64,000 bases of DNA from Meishania litoralis (GCF_042611095.1 NZ_JBHFPV010000001.1:1736001-1800000), one strand, 5' to 3'; counted from the first letter of the stretch, positions 41,649 through 50,961 are shown. Translations and numbers: made by a program. Notes: generated from the letters alone by a model not told the origin.

Positions 41649-43315
41649 TGTTCTATCTTGATGTTGGTTCCATTAAGTCCGTATGGAAGGTCGTTCTCCG
41701 AGATGCCTAATCTAAAATATTTGGGGTCTTCCATATCAGTTCTTGGAAGACTAAACGTAAAATTCGTTGTATCATTGGCTTTTAAGACCGAAATTTTTTG
41801 TTCGGGCTTTAAGTCATTGATGGGTTGCGTATCCCTGACTTCTTTGTAGGCATTAAGATAGGCCACGCCGAATTTCAATTTATCAAGCGCAATGTCGATA
41901 GTATAAGGATTATAGACTTTTAGGCTCAAGTTATTATTAATAAGGTCGTCAAGTTCCGATTCGTCGACGATGCATTCTAATTTTCTGTACGACGCGAAAT
42001 CATCGATAAACTTTGCATAGAATATGTCGCCATTGGTTCTTTTATATGAAATATCCCGCTCGGGAATATAAGGGGAGATGTACAGTACTTTTTTGTGTTG
42101 CACCCTAAATTCAGAGCTATCGATAGAATACTGATTTTTGCGATAGTTCATATTGTTCAGTGAATAGGATGGGTGACCCGAGTAGAACTCGTACATCGGT
42201 GCGAAGCGATATGAATTTTCAAACACGACCGGATTGTCATTCGCGATCGCCACCACTTTTTTTACCCAATCTTTATTGCCATGGGTTTCATAATAAATAG
42301 GAAATAACGGCTCATAGATCAACCCGATCCGTAAGATGGCAATGACGATAATATTCACAAGACCCATTCTAAAAACCCATTTTCGGGTCTGTTCATCCTT
42401 CAGCAAATAGTTAAATGTCAAAATTGCCAAGGGAATTGAGATAACTATAATCCATTGTGTTTGTACCCTGCGGTTGAAGCTCGAAATAAAAAAGAAAACA
42501 ATAAATCCGTAGGTCAAATAAAGAAGGGCCTTTGTAAAGAGGTCCGAGGCCTTTGTCCTTAAAAGTGACCTATAGATCCAAGGGAAGGTAAGACCGAAGA
42601 TCGCCACAAGGTTCAAAAAGAACCCCAAGGTATATTTATTGAAATTGTAGGCGGCATTAGGTCTATCGAAAAGATGGTATTTGACCGACACAAAATCGTT
42701 TTCGTACAACCAGATAAAATGTGGCAAATAACTAAGTAGGGCTACAATTACGGCCATCCAGGCATATTTGTTGGTCAACAATTTCAAGTTTGAAAGCAAC
42801 ACAAAAACAATGACCAATACCGCGTGGTATTTGCTATACATCAATGCCGACATGGTTAGGCCCAAAACTAGGGCCTTTACAAAGGTGTTCTTATCAAGAA
42901 AGTTCTTGTAAGCCAATAGAAAAAGGGCCGTAAAGAACAATAGGGGTGTGTCTGGCAATGTCAAGAAGCCATAGGCGTTCAATAATGTCATGGATAAGGC
43001 CAGCACAAAAAAATCAATGATATGACCTTTCTTTTTTTCGTCATCGATCATTGCCCAGATGACAATCAGCGTTCCGATCGATAACAGGCAACTTACAAAG
43101 CGTACGCCCAGTTCACCATCGAAAAAGAAGCTACTCAATTTGATCATTAAGGCGACCATTGGAGGGTGGTCGAAATAACCCCAAGACATTTCTTGGGCAT
43201 AAAACCAATAATAGGCCTCATCAAAAATAAGTTCGGTGAAATGGGCTTGAAGAAGATTGATAATGAATATACCACAAATAAAAAATAAAAAAAGTCTGGG
43301 GCGGTTTTGTGGCAT
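41636..43315 (-). CDS. GT39/ArnT-like membrane glycosyltransferase
   Basis: 559 residues: about ten N-terminal membrane helices and a C-terminal extracytoplasmic domain. The catalytic loop after helix 1 reads TELIFDEAYYWFYAQEMSWGYFDHPP, with the DE and YFDHPP motifs of polyprenyl-phosphate-sugar-dependent transferases. It likely moves a sugar from a lipid carrier to an envelope glycan or protein. The dolichol-phosphate-mannose synthase-like gene 178 bp away, divergent, could supply its donor. First of the three-gene operon ending in hemD. Confidence 0.9.
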   Translation of the reverse strand: MPQNRPRLFLFFICGIFIINLLQAHFTELIFDEAYYWFYAQEMSWGYFDHPPMVALMIKLSSFFFDGELGVRFVSCLLSIGTLIVIWAMIDDEKKKGHIIDFFVLALSMTLLNAYGFLTLPDTPLLFFTALFLLAYKNFLDKNTFVKALVLGLTMSALMYSKYHAVLVIVFVLLSNLKLLTNKYAWMAVIVALLSYLPHFIWLYENDFVSVKYHLFDRPNAAYNFNKYTLGFFLNLVAIFGLTFPWIYRSLLRTKASDLFTKALLYLTYGFIVFFFISSFNRRVQTQWIIVISIPLAILTFNYLLKDEQTRKWVFRMGLVNIIVIAILRIGLIYEPLFPIYYETHGNKDWVKKVVAIANDNPVVFENSYRFAPMYEFYSGHPSYSLNNMNYRKNQYSIDSSEFRVQHKKVLYISPYIPERDISYKRTNGDIFYAKFIDDFASYRKLECIVDESELDDLINNNLSLKVYNPYTIDIALDKLKFGVAYLNAYKEVRDTQPINDLKPEQKISVLKANDTTNFTFSLPRTDMEDPKYFRLGISENDLPYGLNGTNIKIEQWNQ

Positions 43316-43475
43316 TCGGTTCGATATCTATGTTAAAGAAATGGTACGATTTACCAAACTTCTATTATTTCATTAAGCTAGATAAGCACCCAAAATTACG
43401 AATTATAAGGATTATGCAACCTTTTAAAAAAATGATAAATGGCGAAATGTCGGTTATGTTGCGCTTTTAAAATAC

Positions 43476-43483
43476 TATTTTTG
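43476..43483 (+). promoter_or_regulatory. Predicted -7 element for the glycosyltransferase-pyrC operon
   Basis: TATTTTTG matches TAnnTTTG, 20 bases before the ATG at 43503. It lies in the divergent 187-base gap. Confidence 0.5.
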
Positions 43484-43502
43484 CCCGTATACCGTGAAGT
43501 CA

Positions 43503-44231
43503 ATGTCTGAACGACTAGTTATTATTCCCACCTATAACGAGATCGAAAACATCGAGGCCATTATTCAGGCGGTGTTCGACCTTTCGACCGATTTCGACGT
43601 TTTGATTGTAGACGATAACTCGCCAGACGGTACTTCGGCAGCGGTAATCGGGTTGCAAAAGAAGTATTCCCAAAGACTTTTTCTCGAGACCCGGCAAGGA
43701 AAGTCAGGCCTTGGAACAGCGTATATCCACGGCTTTAAGTGGGCCATTGCCCGTAAGTATGACTATATCTTTGAGATGGATGCCGACTTTTCACATGACC
43801 CGACAGATTTGCCACGTTTGTACAGGGCATGTCTCAACGGGGCCGATGTTGCGATTGGTTCCCGTTATAAGAAGGGGGTCAATGTCGTTGATTGGCCTTT
43901 ATATCGTATCTTATTGTCTTATGGCGCTTCTTTTTATGTGAAGATGATAACCGGTATGCGCGTACACGATCCAACGGCCGGCTTTGTGTGTTACAAACGT
44001 CATGTGCTTGAAAATATAAAGCTAGATTCCATTAGGTTCATAGGCTATGCTTTTCAGATTGAAATGAAGTTCAGGGCGTATCTGTTGGGGTATAAAATCG
44101 AGGAGATATCCATTATTTTCAAGGATCGTATCAAGGGGAAATCAAAAATGAGTTCTTCAATAGTGAATGAAGCTATTATTGGTGTCTTGAAAATGAAAAT
44201 ACGAAGCATGTTCACGAAAGAGAGGTTTTAG
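43503..44231 (+). CDS. Polyprenol-monophosphomannose synthase-like GT2 glycosyltransferase
   Basis: 242 residues from ATG 43503; an in-frame GTG at 43494 is less likely. GT2 fold with VIIPTYNEIENIEAII, the nucleotide-binding VLIVDDNSPDGT, and the metal motif MDADFSHDP; KIEEISIIFKDRIKGKSKMS at the end is typical of Dpm1 proteins without membrane anchors. It would transfer a sugar, probably mannose, from a nucleotide to undecaprenyl phosphate, feeding transferases such as the divergent GT39-like protein. pyrC starts 2 bp later. Confidence 0.93.
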   Translation: MSERLVIIPTYNEIENIEAIIQAVFDLSTDFDVLIVDDNSPDGTSAAVIGLQKKYSQRLFLETRQGKSGLGTAYIHGFKWAIARKYDYIFEMDADFSHDPTDLPRLYRACLNGADVAIGSRYKKGVNVVDWPLYRILLSYGASFYVKMITGMRVHDPTAGFVCYKRHVLENIKLDSIRFIGYAFQIEMKFRAYLLGYKIEEISIIFKDRIKGKSKMSSSIVNEAIIGVLKMKIRSMFTKERF

Positions 44232-44233
44232 CA

Positions 44234-45568
44234 ATGGATAGAATATTGATAAAAAACGCACGAATTGTCAACGAGAACAGGGTTTTCGAGAGCGATGTGT
44301 TGTTGCAGGACAAAATTATTTCAAGAATAGATCGTGACATCAGCGACGACAAGGCAGAGCATATTGATTTAAAAGGAAACCTTTTGATTCCGGGAATTAT
44401 AGATGATCAAGTGCATTTCAGGGAACCCGGACTTACCCATAAAGGTAATATTGCCTCCGAGAGCAGGGCGGCCATAGCCGGTGGGATCACATCGTTTATG
44501 GAGCAGCCGAACACTGTTCCGCAGACCATTACCATAGAAAAGTTGGAAGAAAAGTTCGCTTTGGCCAACACATCTTCTTATGCCAATTATTCATTTTTGT
44601 TCGGGGGTACGAACGACAATCTTGAAGAAATAAAACGCTTGGACAAAAAGGCCTGTTCGGGTATAAAACTGTTTTTAGGATCCTCGACGGGCAATATGTT
44701 GGTCGACGACGAGGCCGTTATCGAAAAGATTTTCTTGAATACCGAAATGGTGATTTCCGCCCATTGTGAAGACGAGGAAACCATTAGAAATAACTTGGCA
44801 CTATACAAGGCGCGTTACGGAGATGACATTCCGGTGAAATACCATCCGCTGATACGAAGTGAAGAGGCTTGTTATCTTTCTTCTTCAAAAGCGATTGCAC
44901 TGGCAAAAAAGACAGGTGCGAGATTTCACGTCTTTCACGTCTCAACAGGCAAGGAAACCGATTTGTTCAGAAATGACATTCCTTTGGAACAGAAGAAGAT
45001 TACCGCCGAGGTGTGTATTCACCATTTGTGGTTTTCAGAGGAAGATTATGATACCAAAGGAACCCTGATCAAGTGGAATCCGGCCGTGAAAACCGCCCAA
45101 GATCGCTCACAATTGTGGGAAGCACTTCTAGACGACCGTATCGACGTGATTGCGACCGATCATGCACCCCATACCCTTAACGAAAAGAACAATGTCTATA
45201 CAAAGGCACCCTCAGGAGGTCCTTTGGTGCAACATGCCTTGGTGGCGATGCTCGATAAGTATCATGAAGGGGTACTTTCATTGGAAAAGATAGTCGAAAA
45301 AATGTGCCATAACCCGGCAATACTCTTCGAGGTTGAAAAACGCGGGTTCATCAGGGAGGGGTATTTTGCCGATTTGGTGGCCGCTGACCTATCAAGTAAT
45401 TGGAGTGTTGCCAAGGAAAATATTGCCTATAAGTGTGGATGGTCACCTTTTGAAGGGCATTCTTTTAAATCTAAAGTATCACATACTTTTGTAAATGGGC
45501 ATTTGGCCTACAAAAATGGCGATATTTCTTCGAAGAGAAATGCCATGCGCCTAACTTTTGACAGATGA
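44234..45568 (+). CDS. pyrC: Dihydroorotase
   Basis: Zinc amidohydrolase that cyclises carbamoyl aspartate in pyrimidine synthesis. 444 residues. PGIIDDQVHFREPGLTHKG stands where most type I enzymes have DxHVHFR: the first His is Gln. I recall this Gln as normal in Bacteroidetes dihydroorotases, so it need not mean loss of function. Other motifs are intact: GIKLFLGSSTGNML (candidate carbamylated Lys), SAHCEDE, FHVFHVST and ATDHAPHT. It lies between the Dpm1-like gene (2 bp) and the DUF4296 gene (4-bp overlap). Confidence 0.95.
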   Translation: MDRILIKNARIVNENRVFESDVLLQDKIISRIDRDISDDKAEHIDLKGNLLIPGIIDDQVHFREPGLTHKGNIASESRAAIAGGITSFMEQPNTVPQTITIEKLEEKFALANTSSYANYSFLFGGTNDNLEEIKRLDKKACSGIKLFLGSSTGNMLVDDEAVIEKIFLNTEMVISAHCEDEETIRNNLALYKARYGDDIPVKYHPLIRSEEACYLSSSKAIALAKKTGARFHVFHVSTGKETDLFRNDIPLEQKKITAEVCIHHLWFSEEDYDTKGTLIKWNPAVKTAQDRSQLWEALLDDRIDVIATDHAPHTLNEKNNVYTKAPSGGPLVQHALVAMLDKYHEGVLSLEKIVEKMCHNPAILFEVEKRGFIREGYFADLVAADLSSNWSVAKENIAYKCGWSPFEGHSFKSKVSHTFVNGHLAYKNGDISSKRNAMRLTFDR

Positions 45569-45999
45569 GTGTAAAGAAAGGTTTATTCATAACCGTAGTT
45601 TTGACAATATGCGCTTGCGGAGAGAAACTCATGGAAAAACCCGAGGGTCTCATTCCCAAGGAAAAAATGGTGGCAGTATTGGCCGACATGGCCATTGTCA
45701 ATTCGGCCAAGGGTACCAATATCGGTTTTTTTAGGGATTATGATATTGAACCTACCATGTTCGTTTTTGAAAAGCATGGTATCGATAGTGTTCTGTTCGT
45801 GACAAGTGATAGATACTATGCCTCATTGCCCGTTGAGTATGAGGCGATTTATACCGAAGTGGAACTGTTGTTGACCAATTGGGAAAATGAGCTCAAAGAG
45901 ACAAAGAAACTGGGTGATAGTCTTCGAAGAATTGAATTGGAGTCAAAGCAAAAACTAAAGGATTCGACGCTGCAAAAAGTCAACGATTCTCTTCCTTGA
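45565..45999 (+). CDS. DUF4296 lipoprotein
   Basis: 144 residues with a lipoprotein signal (MSVKKGLFITVVLTICAC, Cys18), then KPEGLIPKEKMVAVLADMAIVNSAKG, the DUF4296 core, and a C-terminal charged coiled coil. Function unknown; the family is confined to Bacteroidetes and I recall it following pyrC regularly. Its ATG overlaps the pyrC stop (ATGA). The end overlaps the convergent epimerase gene by 20 bp. Confidence 0.9.
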   Translation: MSVKKGLFITVVLTICACGEKLMEKPEGLIPKEKMVAVLADMAIVNSAKGTNIGFFRDYDIEPTMFVFEKHGIDSVLFVTSDRYYASLPVEYEAIYTEVELLLTNWENELKETKKLGDSLRRIELESKQKLKDSTLQKVNDSLP

Positions 46000-46987
46000 A
46001 TTTTGCACAGCAAAACTCTATAACGGGTTCCAAAGGCTCGAACTCAAAATCCAAACTTTTTTTTATTTTTTCGTTGGTATAATCGTCACGTTGATACAAT
46101 GATTTGATCGAGTTTTTTGTGATCCGCCTTTCGCGAGAGGTAAGAAGATTGGCCAGATAATCGAAATATCTTCCGATTTGCAATTGCCAGTGCTTCAGTT
46201 CTTTATGCGGAGGCCGCTTGCCCAAATTTTTACAGATCAAGGTCAGTATTGTTTTAAAGCTAATGTTATTCGCCACTACAATGTATCGTTCGTTCTGTAT
46301 TTTAGAGTCAGTCAAGCGTATCATAAGTTCCACAACATCGTTGATGCTCACAAAACCTGTTCCGCCTGGCGGATAATATGGATAACCTTTATTGGCCGTC
46401 GTAAAAAATTCTCCGCTCCCATGGTTCCAAAAACCCGGGCCAAGAATTACACCGGGGTTTACGATTACCACAGGTAGCCCCTCTTGAGCGCCACGCCAAA
46501 CTTCCATTTCGGCGTCATATTTTGTAAGGGCATAGACGTTGACGTTCCTTTCGACCCAATCGTTTTCCTCAGAAGCGGGTTGGTTGTCGGTGCTCTTGCC
46601 AATGGCCCCGATTGTACTGACGTAGCATAGTTTTTTTATTTTTTCCGACAGACAAAGATTGACGATATTGGCCGTGCCCTCGGTATTTATTTTTTGGAGT
46701 ACGGGGTATTTTTTTGGATCAAAAGATATCAAGGCAGCGGTGTGGTACACCTGATCAATGTTTTCAAAAGCTGCTTCTAGGGCCGTAATGTCGCTCAAAT
46801 CCGCGCTGACCCAATGAATCTTTTCGAACAAATCGAATGCATTATCGGCATAGTACGAAAATATTTTACGAACACGGTTTAAATCACTATTGTCACGATG
46901 GATCGCACGTACTGAGACCCCTTTTTGAAGTAGCCGAAGTAGAAGATGTGAACCTACCAAACCCGTTCCGCCAGTGACCAAGACCAT
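45980..46987 (-). CDS. NAD-dependent epimerase/dehydratase (extended SDR)
   Basis: 335 residues. Rossmann motif VTGGTGLVGSHLLLRLL at the start, catalytic YALTKYDAE (Tyr-x3-Lys) after a CYVSTIGAIG segment, and NPGVILGPGFW. The profile fits extended short-chain dehydrogenases of the dihydroflavonol-reductase-like group; the substrate cannot be read from sequence. Convergent with the DUF4296 gene (20-bp overlap) and divergent from tyrS across 103 bp. Confidence 0.9.
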   Translation of the reverse strand: MVLVTGGTGLVGSHLLLRLLQKGVSVRAIHRDNSDLNRVRKIFSYYADNAFDLFEKIHWVSADLSDITALEAAFENIDQVYHTAALISFDPKKYPVLQKINTEGTANIVNLCLSEKIKKLCYVSTIGAIGKSTDNQPASEENDWVERNVNVYALTKYDAEMEVWRGAQEGLPVVIVNPGVILGPGFWNHGSGEFFTTANKGYPYYPPGGTGFVSINDVVELMIRLTDSKIQNERYIVVANNISFKTILTLICKNLGKRPPHKELKHWQLQIGRYFDYLANLLTSRERRITKNSIKSLYQRDDYTNEKIKKSLDFEFEPLEPVIEFCCAKFKEENR

Positions 46988-47055
46988 GCTGTAAATTTAG
47001 CGATTCGCAACGGATTTAATCCATGCGGCCCCAAATCAAAACATGCAAATTACTT

Positions 47056-47063
47056 TATATTTG
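47056..47063 (+). promoter_or_regulatory. Predicted tyrS -7 element
   Basis: TATATTTG matches TAnnTTTG, 27 bases before the tyrS ATG at 47091. Its position supports that start over the in-frame ATG at 47043, which lies upstream of it. Confidence 0.55.
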
Positions 47064-47090
47064 CAGCTATCGAACTTTTTTAAAGAAAAA

Positions 47091-48386
47091 ATGGCCTTGA
47101 ACTTTGTCGAAGAATTAAGATGGCGTGGAATGTTGCACGATGTCATGCCCGGTACCGAAGAACATCTGATGAACGAAATGCAGTCGGCCTATGTTGGCAT
47201 TGACCCGACCGCCGACTCGTTACATATTGGGCATCTGGTGGGTGTAATGATGTTGCGCCATTTTCAGTTGGCAGGCCACAAGCCATACGCTTTGGTTGGT
47301 GGGGCAACGGGAATGATAGGTGATCCTTCGGGCAAATCCTCGGAGCGTAATCTTTTGGACGAAACAACATTGAAACATAACCAGGAAGCCCTAAAAGACC
47401 AGCTTTCTAGATTTCTTGATTTTGAAAGCGATATGGATAATGCCGCCGTTCTCGTCAATAATTATGATTGGATGAAAGATTTTTCATTCCTTGATTTTAT
47501 CCGTGATGTGGGCAAACATATCACGGTCAACTATATGATGGCGAAAGATTCGGTAAAAAAGCGATTGACGTCCGACGCAAAGGAAGGCATGTCATTTACC
47601 GAATTTACCTATCAACTGGTGCAGGGGTACGATTTTTTACATTTGTACCAAAACTATGGTTGCACCCTACAAATGGGGGGGAGCGATCAGTGGGGAAACA
47701 TTACTACCGGAACCGAACTTATTCGAAGAATAGGTGGCGGAAAGGGTTACGCCATGACCTGTCCGTTGATTACCAAGGCCGACGGCACAAAATTCGGGAA
47801 AACCGAAGGCGGCAATATCTGGTTGGATGCCAAAAGGACCTCTCCCTATAGATTCTATCAATATTGGCTGAATACCTCAGATGAGGATGCTGCAAAGTAT
47901 ATCAAGATCTTTACCTTCTTATCAAAACAGGAAATCGAGAACCTGATAGAAGAGCATCGAGAAGCGCCACATATGCGAGCACTTCAAAAACGATTGGCCG
48001 TGGAGATAACGGTAATGGTCCACTCGCAGGAAGATTTGGACAATGCCCTGATGGCCAGCGATATACTTTTTGGTAAATCGACTTCAAATGATCTGAAAAA
48101 ATTGGACGAGAAAACATTTCTCGATGTGTTCGAAGGTGTTCCCCAAGCTGAGATATCTAAAACCGATTTTCAGAACGGGATCGATATGATCGCTGCCCTT
48201 TCGGCCAAGACGGGTTTTTTGGCATCGAACGGTGAAGCAAGAAGGGAACTCAAGCAAAATTCCATTTCGGTCAATAAAGAGAAGGTAAAAGAGGACTATA
48301 CAATTACCGATGCTGATTTGATAAATGATAAGTATATACTCTTACAACGGGGCAAGAAAAATTATTTCGTTCTCTTGGTTAACTAG
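47091..48386 (+). CDS. tyrS: Tyrosyl-tRNA synthetase
   Basis: Class I synthetase charging tRNA-Tyr. 431 residues from ATG 47091 (MALNFVEELRWRGML), chosen because the longer frame starts upstream of the promoter. HIGH motif LHIGHLVGV, tyrosine pocket QGYDFLHLYQNYGCTLQMGGSDQWGNI, KMSKS-type loop GTKFGKTEGG, and a C-terminal S4 RNA-binding domain (LASNGEARRELKQNSISVNKEK). An ankyrin-like gene follows after 12 bp. Confidence 0.97.
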   Translation: MALNFVEELRWRGMLHDVMPGTEEHLMNEMQSAYVGIDPTADSLHIGHLVGVMMLRHFQLAGHKPYALVGGATGMIGDPSGKSSERNLLDETTLKHNQEALKDQLSRFLDFESDMDNAAVLVNNYDWMKDFSFLDFIRDVGKHITVNYMMAKDSVKKRLTSDAKEGMSFTEFTYQLVQGYDFLHLYQNYGCTLQMGGSDQWGNITTGTELIRRIGGGKGYAMTCPLITKADGTKFGKTEGGNIWLDAKRTSPYRFYQYWLNTSDEDAAKYIKIFTFLSKQEIENLIEEHREAPHMRALQKRLAVEITVMVHSQEDLDNALMASDILFGKSTSNDLKKLDEKTFLDVFEGVPQAEISKTDFQNGIDMIAALSAKTGFLASNGEARRELKQNSISVNKEKVKEDYTITDADLINDKYILLQRGKKNYFVLLVN

Positions 48387-48398
48387 TGATAAAAGTTT

Positions 48399-49052
48399 AT
48401 GGAGGTTTATAGGCCAAATGTCGTGGCGGAGCTCGAAACATTTTATGGCGATCTTCTAACGAATTTTGGAAGTTATTCTACGATCAAAGACCATCTCGCC
48501 GATTTGTCGGCAAGGATGTGGGAAGGGATTCAGGACGGAAATAATGCGGTTTTCAAAGAAATAAGCAATTACCACTGGTCGCACTTAGGAAAAAGCACTG
48601 AAAACCTGATTGTCTTGAATCTCGATGAAAATGACTGTAAAAAAACGATTGCCAATGAGTACGGGTTTCGGCGATGGACCGAAGTAGAGCATGTGAACAG
48701 ACCTTATAACATAGCTTTCGAAAACACGGTCAATGCCATGCTGGAAGGTGATTTTTCAACATTGAAGAGCAACATTTCCAAAACAAAAGAGCTTGTCAAT
48801 ACAAAATCGCTTTATGGGCATCGGGCAACACTTTTGCATTATGCCGCGACGAACGGGGTCGAAATTTGGAGACAAAAAGTGCCGATGAACCTTCCGGAAA
48901 TTGTGCGTTATTTGATAGAAAATGGAGCCAATAAAAAGGCCAAAATGAAAGTCTATGGAGGCGAGTACACGGCCGCTGAATTGCTGCCTTCAAGTGCGCA
49001 TCCTTACGATGCCGGGCTTATGAACGAGTTAAAGACGGCATTTGATCATTGA
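48399..49052 (+). CDS. Ankyrin-repeat-like hypothetical protein
   Basis: 217 residues, no signal peptide. The N-terminal half is helical without known motifs. The C-terminal half looks like degenerate ankyrin repeats: NAMLEGDFSTLKSNIS, GHRATLLHYAATNGVE, LPEIVRYLIENGANKKAKMKVYGGEYTAAELL. Cytosolic binding protein of unknown target. It follows tyrS by 12 bp. Its stop abuts the stop of the convergent acyltransferase gene exactly (TGA/TCA at 49050-49055). Confidence 0.8.
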   Translation: MEVYRPNVVAELETFYGDLLTNFGSYSTIKDHLADLSARMWEGIQDGNNAVFKEISNYHWSHLGKSTENLIVLNLDENDCKKTIANEYGFRRWTEVEHVNRPYNIAFENTVNAMLEGDFSTLKSNISKTKELVNTKSLYGHRATLLHYAATNGVEIWRQKVPMNLPEIVRYLIENGANKKAKMKVYGGEYTAAELLPSSAHPYDAGLMNELKTAFDH

Positions 49053-50039
49053 TCAAAGTGCCATCAAATTGCACCCTCGAATGTCGGAATGATCAAATCT
49101 TCCCAATACCTCAAAACTACCATCTTCATGAACTTTACCAAGATCTTGGGTTGCAATAAATGAACATGAATTGAGATTGGCCAGGTCGGTTATGTTGATT
49201 CCCCCGGTTTTGCCGGTAATCGGATCGGCAAGGGGGTCTTCGGTATCGCGAACCTGGATCTTCATCCATGGGGGTGTCCAAAAAACCCCATTTCCTTTCG
49301 AATAGGCCTGAGAAAGTAGTTCGGTCATTCCGTATTCAGAATGTATGGCATCAACGCCGAAGCCTTTTTTGAGCAAAGTGTGCAGTTCTTCACGGATCAA
49401 TTCTTTACGACGGCCCTTCATACCACCGGTTTCCATGATAATGGTATTCTTTAACCTGAAATCATGTTTTTCGATCAAATCCAGAAGTGCGAAAGTGACA
49501 CCGACCAACAAAATTTTGTTTCCTTTGGCATCCAAGATCCGCAATTTATCGGCTAAACCGGGTAGGTCGTTTAAATAAAAGCCACTTTCAGGATTTTTAC
49601 TTTTCTTGATCAAGTCATCCATCATATAGATCAATGAGGAGCCTCTGCGGTCAAGGTATGATGGTAAAAGGGCCAAAATGCAGAACTCTGAAACCGCGCC
49701 ATAAAATATCTCGAAGCTCTTAAGATAGCTCGTCTCGTACAATTTGAGGTCGTTCACATAATGTTTACTCGTTTGGTTACCTGTCGTACCGCTACTTGTA
49801 AACATAATTTCATGGTCGACATTGTCGACAATGACTTTTTTTGATTTGAAAAATTCAATCGGTAAAAAAGGGATATCTGCAAAATGCCTGACGTTATCCG
49901 TATTTTTGTTTAAATACCTGCAGAACTCGCGATATACTGGGTTTGTCTCAATTTGAAATCGAAAAATGGAAAGTGCCTCGGTTTCAAACTCGCTTTGTGT
50001 TTTTATCGAGAAGATTTTATGAGCTTCCATCAGACCCAA
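49053..50039 (-). CDS. LuxE/PaaK-like acyl-activating protein
   Basis: 328 residues with adenylate-forming enzyme motifs: MFTSSGTTGNQTSKHYV (phosphate-binding loop) near 80 and IHSEYGMTELLSQAYSKG later, then LGRFDHSDIRGCNLM at the end. The size and order match acyl-protein synthetase (LuxE)-like proteins of Bacteroidetes, which probably activate a fatty acid or aromatic acid with ATP. No lux or phenylacetate genes are nearby. A second ATG three codons in could be the start. Confidence 0.85.
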   Translation of the reverse strand: MGLMEAHKIFSIKTQSEFETEALSIFRFQIETNPVYREFCRYLNKNTDNVRHFADIPFLPIEFFKSKKVIVDNVDHEIMFTSSGTTGNQTSKHYVNDLKLYETSYLKSFEIFYGAVSEFCILALLPSYLDRRGSSLIYMMDDLIKKSKNPESGFYLNDLPGLADKLRILDAKGNKILLVGVTFALLDLIEKHDFRLKNTIIMETGGMKGRRKELIREELHTLLKKGFGVDAIHSEYGMTELLSQAYSKGNGVFWTPPWMKIQVRDTEDPLADPITGKTGGINITDLANLNSCSFIATQDLGKVHEDGSFEVLGRFDHSDIRGCNLMAL

Positions 50040-50117
50040 AGTTAGTCATTGCCAACGTGATGAAAAAAGCCTTTTCTGTTGGTGGTAAGGAAGAATTCGG
50101 ATTTTATAATAGCAGAC

Positions 50118-50441
50118 TTATTTTACGACCAATTTTCGTGTAACCGTTTTTTTACGCTGCACCACGCGAACGACATATACGCCCGGTACCAATCTTGAAA
50201 TGTTCAAGGTATTGCCATCTACTCTTTCGGTCAAGACAACCTCACCGAAAACATCATAAACTGCTATGTCTTTGGGGCCTATTTCATGGCCGATCATATA
50301 GACTTGATCATCATAGACGGGATTCGGGTACAATTTGAACGCCAATGTCTCTTCAGATTGTCGCTTCTGAAAATCAAGGGGTTCTTGTGCGGATAGCGCG
50401 TAGGTAAGCACTAAAAATAGTGCGGTGTAGAGTATTCGCAT
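50118..50441 (-). CDS. Minimal type IX secretion sorting-tail protein
   Basis: 107 residues: signal peptide (MRILYTALFLVLTYALSAQ), about 15 linker residues, then a type A Por sorting domain (FKLYPNPVYDDQVYMIG, IAVYDVFGEVVL, ISRLVPGVYVVRVVQRKKTVTRKLVVK). Normally this domain is the C-terminal tail that guides large proteins through the type IX system; here almost nothing precedes it. It has its own promoter and is a paralogue of the gene 177 bp upstream. A peptide released by sortase-like cleavage is possible. Confidence 0.88.
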   Translation of the reverse strand: MRILYTALFLVLTYALSAQEPLDFQKRQSEETLAFKLYPNPVYDDQVYMIGHEIGPKDIAVYDVFGEVVLTERVDGNTLNISRLVPGVYVVRVVQRKKTVTRKLVVK

Positions 50442-50466
50442 AGGTATTGATTTGGGATCAACAGGT

Positions 50467-50494
50467 TAAAGATAGTTAAAGGCTATACCAGCAA
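50467..50494 (-). promoter_or_regulatory. Predicted promoter of the first sorting-tail gene
   Basis: On the minus strand: TTG (50494-50492), a 17-base spacer, then TATCTTTA (50474-50467), one mismatch from TAnnTTTG. The start codon is 26 bases downstream. Confidence 0.55.
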
Positions 50495-50617
50495 CGATAA
50501 AATGTTGTGAAATTCGACTAAATGTATGTAAACGGAAAATCGAATGACCGTTCATCGATATTTGGAGCGAGTCATCGAGGTACGACTGCCAATGCCAAAA
50601 ACAAAATGAGTAAATAG

Positions 50618-50926
50618 TTACTTGATTATTAACTTTCTAGTGGCAACCTTATCCTTTTCGAAAACCCGTAATACATAAACACCGGCATCGAGATCCGAAA
50701 CATTGAGTTCAGAACCTAAAATAGTTGTCTGAAGTACTTGTGTGCCCAAAACATCGAAGATAAAGACCTTCTTGGGTGCATCTGCCCTTGTTTGAATATA
50801 AACCTTACCTGTAGTAACAGGATTTGGATAAAGCTTGAACCCGTCAATATCACCGTTGGGCTTTGAATCTTGTCCATAGCCTATGGTAACGAAAAGCAAG
50901 AAAATTAGAAGGTAAAAGTGCTTCAT
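50618..50926 (-). CDS. Minimal type IX secretion sorting-tail protein, paralogue
   Basis: 102 residues from ATG 50926; the frame extends 27 codons upstream but the signal peptide (MKHFYLLIFLLFVTIGYGQ) begins here and the promoter lies inside the longer form. After a short linker comes a type A sorting domain: FKLYPNPVTTGKVYIQT, VFIFDVLGTQVL, VSDLDAGVYVLRVFEKDKVATRKLIIK. It lines up along its whole length with the neighbour at 50118-50441, so the pair arose by tandem duplication. No cargo domain is present. Confidence 0.88.
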   Translation of the reverse strand: MKHFYLLIFLLFVTIGYGQDSKPNGDIDGFKLYPNPVTTGKVYIQTRADAPKKVFIFDVLGTQVLQTTILGSELNVSDLDAGVYVLRVFEKDKVATRKLIIK

Positions 50927-50953
50927 ACAGTAGGTTGAGCAAAAAATATACCA

Positions 50954-50961
50954 CAAATATA
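50954..50961 (-). promoter_or_regulatory. Predicted -7 element of the second sorting-tail gene
   Basis: TATATTTG on the minus strand, exact match to TAnnTTTG, 27 bases before the ATG at 50926. The remaining gap up to 51222 shows no gene. Confidence 0.55.
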
